DNA of 64,000 nucleotides from the NCBI GenBank assembly GCA_905215065.1, contig CAJMOF010000006.1, positions 1 to 64,000 on the forward strand, given 5' to 3'. Source of the stretch: an uncultured bacterium. GTDB lineage: Bacteria; Actinomycetota; Coriobacteriia; Coriobacteriales; Coriobacteriaceae. The translations under genes were made by a program, and so were the position numbers. Positions 34,797 through 42,187 of this stretch are shown one piece after another (position 1 is the first letter of the stretch; each line of letters starts with the position of its first letter). Under the pieces are notes generated by a model, which saw nothing but the letters and a program-made list of their open reading frames with translations, did no database searches and was not told where the DNA came from.

Positions 34797-35738
34797 AGCG
34801 AGGGCCGTGCGGATGAATGGGTCGCCGAGGGCCTCGCGGAGCCAGGGGGCCAGCTGCTCGGGGTGACCCTGCAGGTAGCCTTTGAGCTCGGACGGAGCCA
34901 CGCGACGCACTTCCGAGATCTCCTCTTGGTTGATATGCAGCTCGCCCGGCTCAACATGGGCAAGGTAGACCTCGCACCATTCGCACTCGCAGCGACCGTC
35001 GCCGTGGTCCTCGCGGTACACCACGTGTCCGAGGTGCTTGAGCTGATCGGGCTCGCGCGTAATGCCGAGCTCTTCGTTGATGCGGCGCGCCGTGGCGGCC
35101 GCGACGTCTTCCCCGGGGAGCGGATGGCCGGCGCAGCTATCGGCCAGCACCCCGCCCCACAGGCGCTTGAGCGGACTGCGGCGACAGAGCAGCAGGCGCG
35201 CGTCTTCGCCCCGGCCCTCGACCAAAAGCGTCAGAAATGCCTGATGCAGGATGCCCTCACCAGCATGGGCCTCGATGCGGTCGACGGGGCCAAGCGCCTC
35301 GCCGGTCGCAGCATCGACCGCCACGACCTCGGCGCCCGCACCGCCCTCATCCCAGCCGGCGCGCAGAATGCGGGCTGCGGCTTCCTCGAGCGCGGCGATG
35401 AGCTCCTTGGTGGTGTCGAGCACGCGCTGCAGGTCGTCACCGCTCGCTTGTTCAACATGAAAACCCGTGCTTGCAACTACCGGCACGCCAAAGCGCGTGG
35501 CCAGCGCCGCCGCGATATCGTGCGCCGGGATCTCGTCTCGATGGCACGGAACGGCCAGGATGCTCACCGTTGCCGTACGGCCGGGCTCGGGGCGCGGAAT
35601 GGCCTGCGCCGTGGCGCCCAGGTGCGCAAACTCCGGCGAGCAGGCGTACACCGCCATGCCTCGCGGCGTCACCGTCAGCTGGGCCTCGAGCGCAAACTTG
35701 CCCTCGCCCACTGCAACCTTTGTCGTGTGCATACCCAT
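34791..35738 (-). CDS. LpdD-like domain fused to an IPP-isomerase-like Nudix domain
   Basis: A 315-residue fusion. Residues about 13-118 resemble the LpdD-type prenylated-flavin chaperone domain of gallate decarboxylase systems (AHLGATAQAIPRP, TVSILAVPCHRDE, VVASTGFHVEQASGDDLQR). Residues about 136-300 are a Nudix domain of isopentenyl-diphosphate-isomerase type: AHAGEGILHQAF, LLLCRRSPLKRLWGGVLADS, the Nudix box from GHPLPGE to RRINEELGI (204-226) and ECEWCEV with the paired Glu. The residue before GHP, catalytic Cys in known isomerases, is Ala203, with Cys202 one position earlier. It heads the transporter/UbiD/UbiX series. UbiX uses dimethylallyl phosphate, so this protein may supply it and chaperone the cofactor (inference). 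The ATG at 35738 follows AGGAG. Confidence 0.8.
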   Translation of the reverse strand: MGMHTTKVAVGEGKFALEAQLTVTPRGMAVYACSPEFAHLGATAQAIPRPEPGRTATVSILAVPCHRDEIPAHDIAAALATRFGVPVVASTGFHVEQASGDDLQRVLDTTKELIAALEEAAARILRAGWDEGGAGAEVVAVDAATGEALGPVDRIEAHAGEGILHQAFLTLLVEGRGEDARLLLCRRSPLKRLWGGVLADSCAGHPLPGEDVAAATARRINEELGITREPDQLKHLGHVVYREDHGDGRCECEWCEVYLAHVEPGELHINQEEISEVRRVAPSELKGYLQGHPEQLAPWLREALGDPFIRTALAM

Positions 35739-35772
35739 GGGATCTCCTGCCGCCCGCGATGTACCTGAGACC

Positions 35773-35803
35773 ATCTTCGCCTGTATTGCGACTATACAGG
35801 CAA
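35773..35803 (-). promoter_or_regulatory. MerR-type dyad in the promoter of the LpdD-Nudix gene
   Basis: GCCTGTAT-7-ATACAGGC is a perfect 8-bp dyad (35779-35801). On the minus strand it lies between TTGCCT (35803-35798) and GAAGAT (35778-35773), 19 bp apart, the spacing typical of MerR-activated promoters. It is 41 bases upstream of the start codon. Confidence 0.55.
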
Positions 35804-35810
35804 GCCCTCC

Positions 35811-35841
35811 ATGTGACAAAGGGACTGCCCCTTTGTCACAT
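35811..35841. repeat. Family A palindrome, copy 5
   Basis: ATGTGACAAAGGGACTG and complement (one mismatch), 31 bases. Unlike most copies it lies between two divergent genes, next to the dyad of the LpdD-Nudix promoter. Confidence 0.85.
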
Positions 35842-35899
35842 TCTGTTAGAGTTGCAGGGATTGAATCCCGCTTATTCATGCGACATTGGAGTGACAACC

Positions 35900-37141
35900 T
35901 TGACCGCCGCAACCACGCCTAAAAGTAAGCCAACCGCCGCCGCGCTCTCCCCCGCGCGCACCAAGCTCTGCCTGGCGCTGCTCGTGCTGTTGGGATTCTC
36001 GCTCGGCTGCTCCGAGTTCGTGGTCATCGGCATCGAAAGCGACTTGGCAACGGAACTCGGCATATCACTTGCCACTGCGGGCCAGCTCATCAGCGTGTTT
36101 GCGCTCGTCTACGCTATCGCGACGCCGGTGCTCGCGCTCAGCACGGGGCGATTCCGCCGCTACCAGCTGCTCGTGTGCTATAGCGTCGTCTTTGTGCTCG
36201 GCAACCTGGTCATGGCGTTGGCTCCCAACTTCCAGGTGCTGTTTATCTCACGCATTGTCCTGGGCTCTGTCTCGGGTGCGCTGCTCGCCGTGGGCGTGAC
36301 GTACATCCCTGAGCTGCTATCCCCGCAGCAAACCTCACTTGCCATCTCGGTCGTGTACGGCGCGTTTTCCGTGGCGATGGTCTTTGTGACCTCGATTGGC
36401 AAGTTTGTGGCCGACACACTCGATTGGCACGTGGCCATGTACGGCACGCTGACCTTTGCCGTTTTGATCTGTAGCGCGCTCGTGGCGTTTATGCCTCGCG
36501 CCGGGCAGACCGATGAGCCCGCCACCTTCCGCGAGCAGGCGGGGCTACTACGCGAGCCGAGTATCATCACCGGCATGCTCATCTTCTTGTTTGGCGTGGG
36601 CTCGGTCTACGTATTCTACGGCTACGTGACGCCTTATCTGGAGCAGGTGCTGGGCATGGATACCGTTCAGGCGAGCACCACACTTATGGCCTATGGCGTG
36701 TTCTGCCTGATCTCGAACATCCTGGGCGGATGGATCGATGCGCGTTTTGGCATGAAGGCGCTGCTGGTTACGTTTGTGCTGCAGGCGGCGGCACTGCTCG
36801 GGCTGTTTGCCGTGGGCGCCGCCATGCCGCTCGCGCTGGTCTTTGTCTTTAGCCTGGCGATGCTCATGTACCTGTTCTCGGTCTCATGCATCACGCACTT
36901 TATGGACGTGGCACGCAGCCGCCATCCCAAGTCGATGGTACTCGCAAGTTCGGTTGAGCCCATGGCGTTTAACGTCGGCATCTCGTTTGGCACCGCAGTG
37001 GGCGGCGCCGTGGTAAGCAGCATTGGCATTGCGTACGTGGGCGCCGCGGGAGCCGCGTTCTCGCTTGTGGCCTGGGCGCTTACGCTGGTGACGATTAAGT
37101 TGGCTCGCTGGGAGCGCAAGCGGGCGAGGGCGAGGGCGTAG
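35900..37141 (+). CDS. MFS transporter, drug/sugar efflux (AraJ/YdhP-like) type
   Basis: Proton-coupled exporter in the membrane. The 413-residue protein has 12 hydrophobic segments and the family landmarks EFVVIGIESDLATELGIS in segment 1, the loop STGRFRRYQLL, and RIVLGSVSGALLAVG in segment 4. The long upstream open frame has no start with a ribosome site; the TTG at 35900 has GGAG eight bases before it and fits the usual N-terminus, so I chose it. Substrate unknown. It is divergent from the LpdD-Nudix gene, so export of a decarboxylation product is conceivable but unsupported. Confidence 0.85.
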   Translation: MTAATTPKSKPTAAALSPARTKLCLALLVLLGFSLGCSEFVVIGIESDLATELGISLATAGQLISVFALVYAIATPVLALSTGRFRRYQLLVCYSVVFVLGNLVMALAPNFQVLFISRIVLGSVSGALLAVGVTYIPELLSPQQTSLAISVVYGAFSVAMVFVTSIGKFVADTLDWHVAMYGTLTFAVLICSALVAFMPRAGQTDEPATFREQAGLLREPSIITGMLIFLFGVGSVYVFYGYVTPYLEQVLGMDTVQASTTLMAYGVFCLISNILGGWIDARFGMKALLVTFVLQAAALLGLFAVGAAMPLALVFVFSLAMLMYLFSVSCITHFMDVARSRHPKSMVLASSVEPMAFNVGISFGTAVGGAVVSSIGIAYVGAAGAAFSLVAWALTLVTIKLARWERKRARARA

Positions 37142-37197
37142 GCTTAGGCTTAGCTGCGATACTCGAGTTCGATGATGGCGATTGAAAGGAACCGCGC

Positions 37198-37644
37198 ATG
37201 CAACGCGTACTGTTTATCTGCTATGGCAATATCTGCCGCTCGACGATGGCTGAGTCGGTGTTTACCGAGCTCGTGCGCCGCGCCGAGCGCGAGGACGAAT
37301 TTGTCATTGACTCCGCCGCCACCTCGACCGAGGAGATTGGCAACCCGCCGCATCACGGCACTGTTGCCAAGCTTGCCGAGGTCGGGATTCCCGTTGTCGC
37401 ACATCGCGCGCGTCAGGTACGCCGCGCGGAGTATAGCGACTGGGACCATATTGTCTATATGGATTCCGAGAACGCCCGCGGCCTGCATCGCATCTTTGGT
37501 AAGGATCCCGATGGCAAGGTCTCGCGCCTGCTCGATTGGACCGATCGCCCCGGCGATGTGGCCGACCCCTGGTATACCGGCAATTTCGATGCCACCTACC
37601 GCGATGTGCTCGCCGGTTGCACCGCTATGCTCGAGCAGCTGTAG
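37198..37644 (+). CDS. Low-molecular-weight protein tyrosine phosphatase
   Basis: Cytoplasmic phosphatase using a Cys nucleophile. The 148-residue protein begins with the P-loop CYGNICRS (Cys8 to Arg14, C-X5-R) and carries the general-acid motif DPWYTGNF near residue 124. No tyrosine kinase gene is next to it. The start ATG follows GAAAGGA. It is 56 bases after the MFS gene, so co-transcription is possible. Confidence 0.92.
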   Translation: MQRVLFICYGNICRSTMAESVFTELVRRAEREDEFVIDSAATSTEEIGNPPHHGTVAKLAEVGIPVVAHRARQVRRAEYSDWDHIVYMDSENARGLHRIFGKDPDGKVSRLLDWTDRPGDVADPWYTGNFDATYRDVLAGCTAMLEQL

Positions 37645-37678
37645 GCAAGCGAGCGCACGGGCCGCGCTATCAGCATAC

Positions 37679-37806
37679 ATCGAGCGAGGATTTTCTCCCC
37701 CATACAAATCGAGCGTGGATTTTCTCCCACTTTGAGCGCGAAATAGCGCCAAAAACGGGAGATAATCCACGCTCGATATTTCGACGGCAGAAAATCCTCG
37801 CTCGAT
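37679..37806. repeat. Nested palindrome, family C, copy 1
   Basis: Outer arms ATCGAGCGAGGATTTTCT / AGAAAATCCTCGCTCGAT (37679-37696, 37789-37806) enclose inner arms starting ATCGAGCGTGGATTTTCTCC and ending in its near complement (37708-37728, 37757-37777), so one repeat word is present four times as two nested inverted pairs. Copy 2 is at 39401-39499. Confidence 0.85.
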
Positions 37807-37822
37807 ACTCACCGACGAGCTC

Positions 37823-37855
37823 AATGTGACAAAGGGACTGTCCATTTGTCACATT
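37823..37855. repeat. Family A palindrome, copy 6
   Basis: AATGTGACAAAGGGACTG and complement with one mismatch (ATTTGTCAC), 33 bases, ending one base from the stop codon of the second DUF4143 ATPase. Confidence 0.85.
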
Positions 37856-37856
37856 C

Positions 37857-39218
37857 CTAGACAGGTTTGACCTCCAGCTTTATCCCCTCGGCACGGGAGT
37901 CGCCCAAAACATCCGGAAGGGTCCAAGTCGCATACAGAGGCAGATAGAGAACGCCCCCGTCACGCTCAACGTTGCCTCTCGAGAAAACAATCCCGCGCTT
38001 TACGCCATACTCGGCCGTTTCTAGCACATGGTTCAACGCGGCGTGCGCATGGTAATACGTCCCCGATTTAACCTCGATGGGCACAGCCGTCCCATCCGGG
38101 CCGTCAATCACGAAATCGACCTCGCCCCGTTTCTTGGTCTGGTAGTAATACAGCCCTCTTCCCTGGGCAGCCAGCTGCTGAGCCACCACGTTTTCGTACA
38201 CGCCGCCGAGGTTGGGCTCCTTGCTGTCGAGGTACGCCGCCTGGGCGACCCCGATAGGATAACGGGCCATCAGCATCCCGATATCGGACTGGTACAGCTT
38301 GAACTGGGACGCCCGTGCCGTCTTAAGCAGTGGGGACTTGGGCTCGGTCACGATGTCGGTCTTGAGAGCGACGCCGGCATCGACAAGCCAGACAAAATCT
38401 CGCTGGTATTTCTCGTAATGCGCCTTGGGATCTATGGAGTTGAGCACGAAACGCTTGTTCTCGCCCTCCAGCATGACAGGAAGCTGGTCGAAGATACTCT
38501 GCACCTGGAGCGCGCGCCCGTTCGCGTATTTCGAGATATCCCGACGGTATTGCCCGTTCAGCTCGGACTGGAGCTGGCGGACAGATGCCAGATCACCCTG
38601 CGTGTCGAGGAAGCGCTGCACGATCTCCGGCATACCGCCGACGACGATATAGGTCCTGAAGTTTGCCATCATTGCGTCGTGAATATAACCAGGAACCGGC
38701 GTCTCGTTGCGGCACGCATCGCAAATCGAGCGCCGCGCCTCTTCGCTCACCCCGATTGCCCAGCTGAACTCCTCAAAATCCAGCGGGAACATCCTGAGCT
38801 CATGGACATACCCCACGGGATAAGACCTGACGCCCTTGAACTGGGTCCCGAGCATGGACCCCGAGAATGCCCAGCGGCAACGGTCGTCCTCGACAAGGAA
38901 CTTCGCCATCGTCATGATGTCGGGGGCCTCTTGGACCTCATCGATAAACACGAGCGTTTTGCCTGGCGCTATCGGCTTTCCCGAAAGAAGCGTCACCCTG
39001 CTGATGAAATCATCGGCATCCCGTGCCTCGAGAAGAGCATCTTTTGCCTGGCGATTTTCCGCGAGATTGAGCTCGATATAGGTTGCGTAGTTTGACTTAC
39101 CGAACTCGCGAATCGAGTAGCTCTTACCGATTTGGCGAGAACCCGTGACGAACAACGCCTTTCGTTCAATGGATCTCTGCCAACAATCAAGCTCATCAGC
39201 GATTTTCCTGCGCAACAT
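37857..39218 (-). CDS. AAA ATPase with DUF4143 domain (second copy)
   Basis: The 453-residue protein has Walker A TGSRQIGKSYS (residues about 25-35), Walker B TLVFIDEVQEAPDI, the sensor-like FSGSMLGTQF, and a C-terminal DUF4143/nuclease-like region (GEVDFVIDGPDGTAVPIEVKS). It has a different subtype from the copy at 28357 (only the architecture is shared). An upstream extension is open, but it consists of an 11-residue repeat encoded by the 33-base direct repeats; the ATG at 39218 with GGGAG five bases upstream is preferred. Confidence 0.87.
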   Translation of the reverse strand: MLRRKIADELDCWQRSIERKALFVTGSRQIGKSYSIREFGKSNYATYIELNLAENRQAKDALLEARDADDFISRVTLLSGKPIAPGKTLVFIDEVQEAPDIMTMAKFLVEDDRCRWAFSGSMLGTQFKGVRSYPVGYVHELRMFPLDFEEFSWAIGVSEEARRSICDACRNETPVPGYIHDAMMANFRTYIVVGGMPEIVQRFLDTQGDLASVRQLQSELNGQYRRDISKYANGRALQVQSIFDQLPVMLEGENKRFVLNSIDPKAHYEKYQRDFVWLVDAGVALKTDIVTEPKSPLLKTARASQFKLYQSDIGMLMARYPIGVAQAAYLDSKEPNLGGVYENVVAQQLAAQGRGLYYYQTKKRGEVDFVIDGPDGTAVPIEVKSGTYYHAHAALNHVLETAEYGVKRGIVFSRGNVERDGGVLYLPLYATWTLPDVLGDSRAEGIKLEVKPV

Positions 39219-39243
39219 AAGCTCTCCCATCGCCTCGATAAAT

Positions 39244-39325
39244 GAAATGCAGATATTTATATCGACTATTATCGATGAAATGCAGAGATTTTTAGTACCG
39301 AAATTTGATGAAATGCAGAAATTTG
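39244..39325. promoter_or_regulatory. Three direct repeats with 33-base period upstream of the DUF4143 gene
   Basis: TGAAATGCAGATATTT, TGAAATGCAGAGATTT and TGAAATGCAGAAATTT begin at 39244, 39277 and 39310, exactly 33 bases apart (about three helical turns), 26-107 bases before the start codon. The placement suits cooperative operator sites on one face of the DNA. Confidence 0.7.
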
Positions 39326-39400
39326 AGCTTACTCGCGCACAGAACAACGACGCGTGCGCCTAAGCATGGGCATAAGTGAGGTCGGGATTCTCGCATACAA

Positions 39401-39499
39401 ATCGAGCGAGGACTATCTCCCACTTTGAGTGCGAAATTGCGCCCAAAACGGGAGATAATCCACGCTCGATATTTCGACGGGAGAAAATCCTCGCTCGGT
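39401..39499. repeat. Nested palindrome, family C, copy 2
   Basis: Left arm ATCGAGCGAGGACTATCTCC (39401-), right arm GGGAGATAATCCACGCTCGA (39450-), and a further right outer arm GGGAGAAAATCCTCGCTCGG (39479-39498) whose left partner is missing. It runs up to the stop codon of the next gene. Confidence 0.8.
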
Positions 39500-39828
39500 T
39501 ACTCGTCGACGATCTCGGCAAGCCAGACGTTCAGCGTATCAATCTCGGGGCAGCAGAACTTTGCCGTGCCAGGCTCGTTGCCAGGCACGGTTCCGCCATA
39601 GCACAGGATATCGATATAGGGAAAGCCCGCGTGACAGGCCATGGCGCACATCTTGCCGCGGTCTCGGTCAAAGTCAAAGACGTCGCCCGGCTTGTGACCA
39701 TGGTGGCAGCGGCACGTCCCCAGCTGGTCCACGCAGCTCACGCGGATACGCGGCCGCTTGCCACGCGGCGCGCCGAGCGGCCTGTTCTCGCCCGCAGGCT
39801 TGACGCCGCCCTCGCCAGCGTTACTCAT
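39499..39828 (-). CDS. TIGR04076-family cysteine-rich protein
   Basis: A 109-residue protein of unknown function with the family pattern GTCRCHHGHKPGDVFDFD, MCAMACHAGFPYIDILCYGG and a C-terminal CCPEIDTLNVWL. Its eight or so Cys suggest metal binding or redox activity, not proven. The start overlaps the end of the pyridoxal kinase gene by eight bases (ATGAGTAA), so the two are translationally coupled; the functional link is unknown. Confidence 0.8.
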   Translation of the reverse strand: MSNAGEGGVKPAGENRPLGAPRGKRPRIRVSCVDQLGTCRCHHGHKPGDVFDFDRDRGKMCAMACHAGFPYIDILCYGGTVPGNEPGTAKFCCPEIDTLNVWLAEIVDE

Positions 39829-40645
39829 GGTCAATCACATCCAGGCAGGCCTCGATGGGAAGGCCGGCCGACTTGTCCTCTTGGTCGGCATTGCGCTCGA
39901 TAAGCTCAGCCACCACACGCATGGCATCGGACGTCGCGCGCTGCAGACTCCAACCTGCCATAACGCGGCCCATGAGCACCGCCGAGAACGTGTCGCCCGT
40001 GCCCGGGAAATAGACCGGAATGAGCTCAAAGGGAATCGTGAAGTACTCCCCCGCTACATGGTCGTAACCGATAACCGCGTTCGTGCCATTGACCACGGCG
40101 CTCGTAATGACCACCGACTTGGCACCCAACTCGCGCACGGCGTCCACAAGGGCGCGGGCCTCATCGGGCGTGATCTGCTCTGCAATAGGCGTATCGGCGA
40201 GCAGACAGGCCTCGGTGTAGTTGGGCACCGCGTAGTCTGCGCACTCCAGCAGGTGCCGCATGAGGCCAATCGTGGACTCGGGCACGCCGGCATAGAGCTT
40301 GCCGTTGTCACCCATGATGGGATCGACGAACACCTTGGTGCCCTTTTGCGCACGGCGGTGGCAAAAGTCCGAGATGATGCGCGTCTCTTCCTCGGTCACG
40401 ATAAAGCCGGTCGAGATGGCGTCGAACTCAAAGCCGAGCTCCTCCCAGATAGCGAGGCTTTGGCGCACGTACTCGGTGGTGTCGTGGATGTAGAACTTGG
40501 GGTAGTTGAGCGTGTCGGAAACGAGCGCCGTCGGCAAGTTATGGATACGGTAGCCCATGTGCGACAGTACCGGCAGCATGGCGGAAAGCGCGACCTTGCC
40601 GTAGCCGCACATATCGTTGATCAGCAGCAGCTGAGTGTTCTTCAT
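39821..40645 (-). CDS. Pyridoxal/pyridoxamine kinase (PfkB superfamily)
   Basis: Phosphorylates vitamin B6 vitamers in the salvage of pyridoxal 5'-phosphate. The 274-residue protein has INDMCGYGKVALSAMLPVLS at the N-terminus, VFVDPIMGDNGKLY, the NYTEACLL substrate loop, and the ribokinase-type anion hole PGTGDTFSAVL with the catalytic Asp near residue 218. Length fits PdxY/PdxK. It could instead act on another B6-like alcohol such as hydroxymethylpyrimidine, but the N-terminus is B6-kinase-like. Confidence 0.87.
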   Translation of the reverse strand: MKNTQLLLINDMCGYGKVALSAMLPVLSHMGYRIHNLPTALVSDTLNYPKFYIHDTTEYVRQSLAIWEELGFEFDAISTGFIVTEEETRIISDFCHRRAQKGTKVFVDPIMGDNGKLYAGVPESTIGLMRHLLECADYAVPNYTEACLLADTPIAEQITPDEARALVDAVRELGAKSVVITSAVVNGTNAVIGYDHVAGEYFTIPFELIPVYFPGTGDTFSAVLMGRVMAGWSLQRATSDAMRVVAELIERNADQEDKSAGLPIEACLDVIDHE

Positions 40646-40818
40646 GAGGGTCTCCCTTGTTTCGGGCGCGGCGCGGCAGCGCCACAGTGCGACTAAGTGT
40701 AGCGCAGGGGACGTTGTGAACGGGCGCTGGCACCGCAGAGGACGAATTGTTGCTGAAAGGTTACGGGAAGGAGGAAGTTAGTCGTTGGGTGTTCCTATAG
40801 TTTTGTCAACCGTCGGGG

Positions 40819-41952
40819 CTACTCCCGGTAGGGCACCCGGTCGCGCATCACGGCGTATATAGCCCTGAGCCGCTTCCTCGCGACGGCCTTGAGCGCCCGC
40901 CCGTGCCCCATGCCCCGCGCCCTGCAGGCCCGGTAGTACTCGCCGTAGCGCCCCGAGGACCTCACCAGGCTGTTGCACGAGAAGATCAGCAGGGACTTGA
41001 GCCTCGCGTCGCCGCGCCTGGACGCCCTGACCGACCTCACCGACGTGCCGGAGCTCCTCACCCTCGGGGCTATGCCGCAGTACGAGGCCAGGTGGTCGTG
41101 GTCCGGGAACCTCGCGATGTCGACCGACACCGCGAGCTGCGCCGCCGTCCTCGGCCCGATGCCGGGAACGGTGAGCAGGCACGCGTAGGTCTCGTCGCCC
41201 TCGAGCAGCGCCGCCGTCTCGGCCTCGAGGGCCCCGGCCTCGTCGAGGGCCTCCGATATCCGGGCGGCCAGGAACCTGACCTGCCTGTTCTCGGCCTCGA
41301 CGAGCGCCGGCGGGGGCGCGGTGGAGGCGGCCGCGGCCTCCCCGGCGGCCTCGGCCCGCGGGCCCCCGGCCCCGGAGCGGGCGATCCCCCACGCCCCGCC
41401 GAACCCGGCGAGCAGCTCCAGCCACCGCCGGTCCGACAGGTCGACCGCGGCCTCGAGGGCCGGGCAGGACTCGAGCAGCACCGCGCGCAGGCGGTTCTTG
41501 TCCCTGGTCGCGCAGGCGACGACGTGGTCGCGCTGCGACGAGAGGGCGCGGGCGGCCTCGAGGGCCTCGCCGCGGCCCGGGACCCCCGACAGGGAGTCCG
41601 GCACGCCCAGGGCGGTCCGCGCGATCACCGCGGCGTCGCGCTCGTCGGTCTTGGCCTCGCCGGCGAACAGGCCCGCGGCGCGGCTGGCGGCGAGCCCGGG
41701 CAGGTGGGCGACCGCCAGCCCCGCGGCGCGGGCCCGCCTCACGGCGAGGGACCCTATGTTGCGGAACTGGTCGACGACGACGAGCGTGCCGGCGGGCGCG
41801 GAGGCGAACAGCGCGTCGAGCTCGGCCTCCCTGTTGCGGACGGGGGCGCTGGCCAGCACCTCCCCGTCGCGGTCGACCAGGCAGGCCCAGTGCGATGACT
41901 TGCCGACGTCCAGGCCGAGCACGGCCGCGGGCCTGGTGGATGGCGCTTTCAC
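40819..41952 (-). CDS. IS110-family transposase (DEDD recombinase)
   Basis: The 377-residue protein has the N-terminal RuvC-like DEDD domain (AVLGLDVGKSSHWACLVD, VVVDQF, EAKTDERDAAVIA) and the C-terminal transposase-20 domain (LLTVPGIGPRTAAQLAVSVD, HLASYCGIAPRVRSSG with the conserved Ser region, LKSLLIFSCNSLVRSSG). The true start is the GTG at 41952 with GGAAGG eight bases upstream; a longer open frame continues upstream but reads the non-coding end. The central linker is Ala/Gly/Glu-rich. Complete, apparently intact. Confidence 0.93.
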   Translation of the reverse strand: MKAPSTRPAAVLGLDVGKSSHWACLVDRDGEVLASAPVRNREAELDALFASAPAGTLVVVDQFRNIGSLAVRRARAAGLAVAHLPGLAASRAAGLFAGEAKTDERDAAVIARTALGVPDSLSGVPGRGEALEAARALSSQRDHVVACATRDKNRLRAVLLESCPALEAAVDLSDRRWLELLAGFGGAWGIARSGAGGPRAEAAGEAAAASTAPPPALVEAENRQVRFLAARISEALDEAGALEAETAALLEGDETYACLLTVPGIGPRTAAQLAVSVDIARFPDHDHLASYCGIAPRVRSSGTSVRSVRASRRGDARLKSLLIFSCNSLVRSSGRYGEYYRACRARGMGHGRALKAVARKRLRAIYAVMRDRVPYRE

Positions 41953-42187
41953 GGTGGTATCCTTCCGGTAGTCGTTCGACCGGATGGCCTCCCCCTCGGC
42001 ACTCACATTACCAGCCGCGGCGCCTGCCCGGCACTTTCCTATCAGCCGTCGGGGGCGGCGCGTCCCGCGCCGGCAGCACCCAACGGGCCCTCTCGGGGGC
42101 AGGGACGTTCGGCCGTGCGCGGGCGCCCGGTCGGCGGCCCGTTCTGGGCGCGCCTCAATCGTAGCCCGAGACGGTCCCGGGCTGACA
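41953..42187 (-). ncRNA. Candidate bridge RNA region of the IS110 element
   Basis: A 235-base non-coding end upstream of the recombinase gene with several hairpins, including AGCCCG / CGGGCT, CGGCGC / GCGCCG and TCCGGT / ACCGGA. IS110-group elements encode their target-choosing bridge RNA here. No RNA model was run, so this rests on position and GC-rich fold potential. Confidence 0.45.

Noticed and set aside
34791..35738. LpdD-Nudix protein as an ordinary IPP isomerase of isoprenoid synthesis
   Set aside because: It has an extra domain, lacks Cys at the standard catalytic position and lies among prenyl-flavin genes rather than isoprenoid genes.
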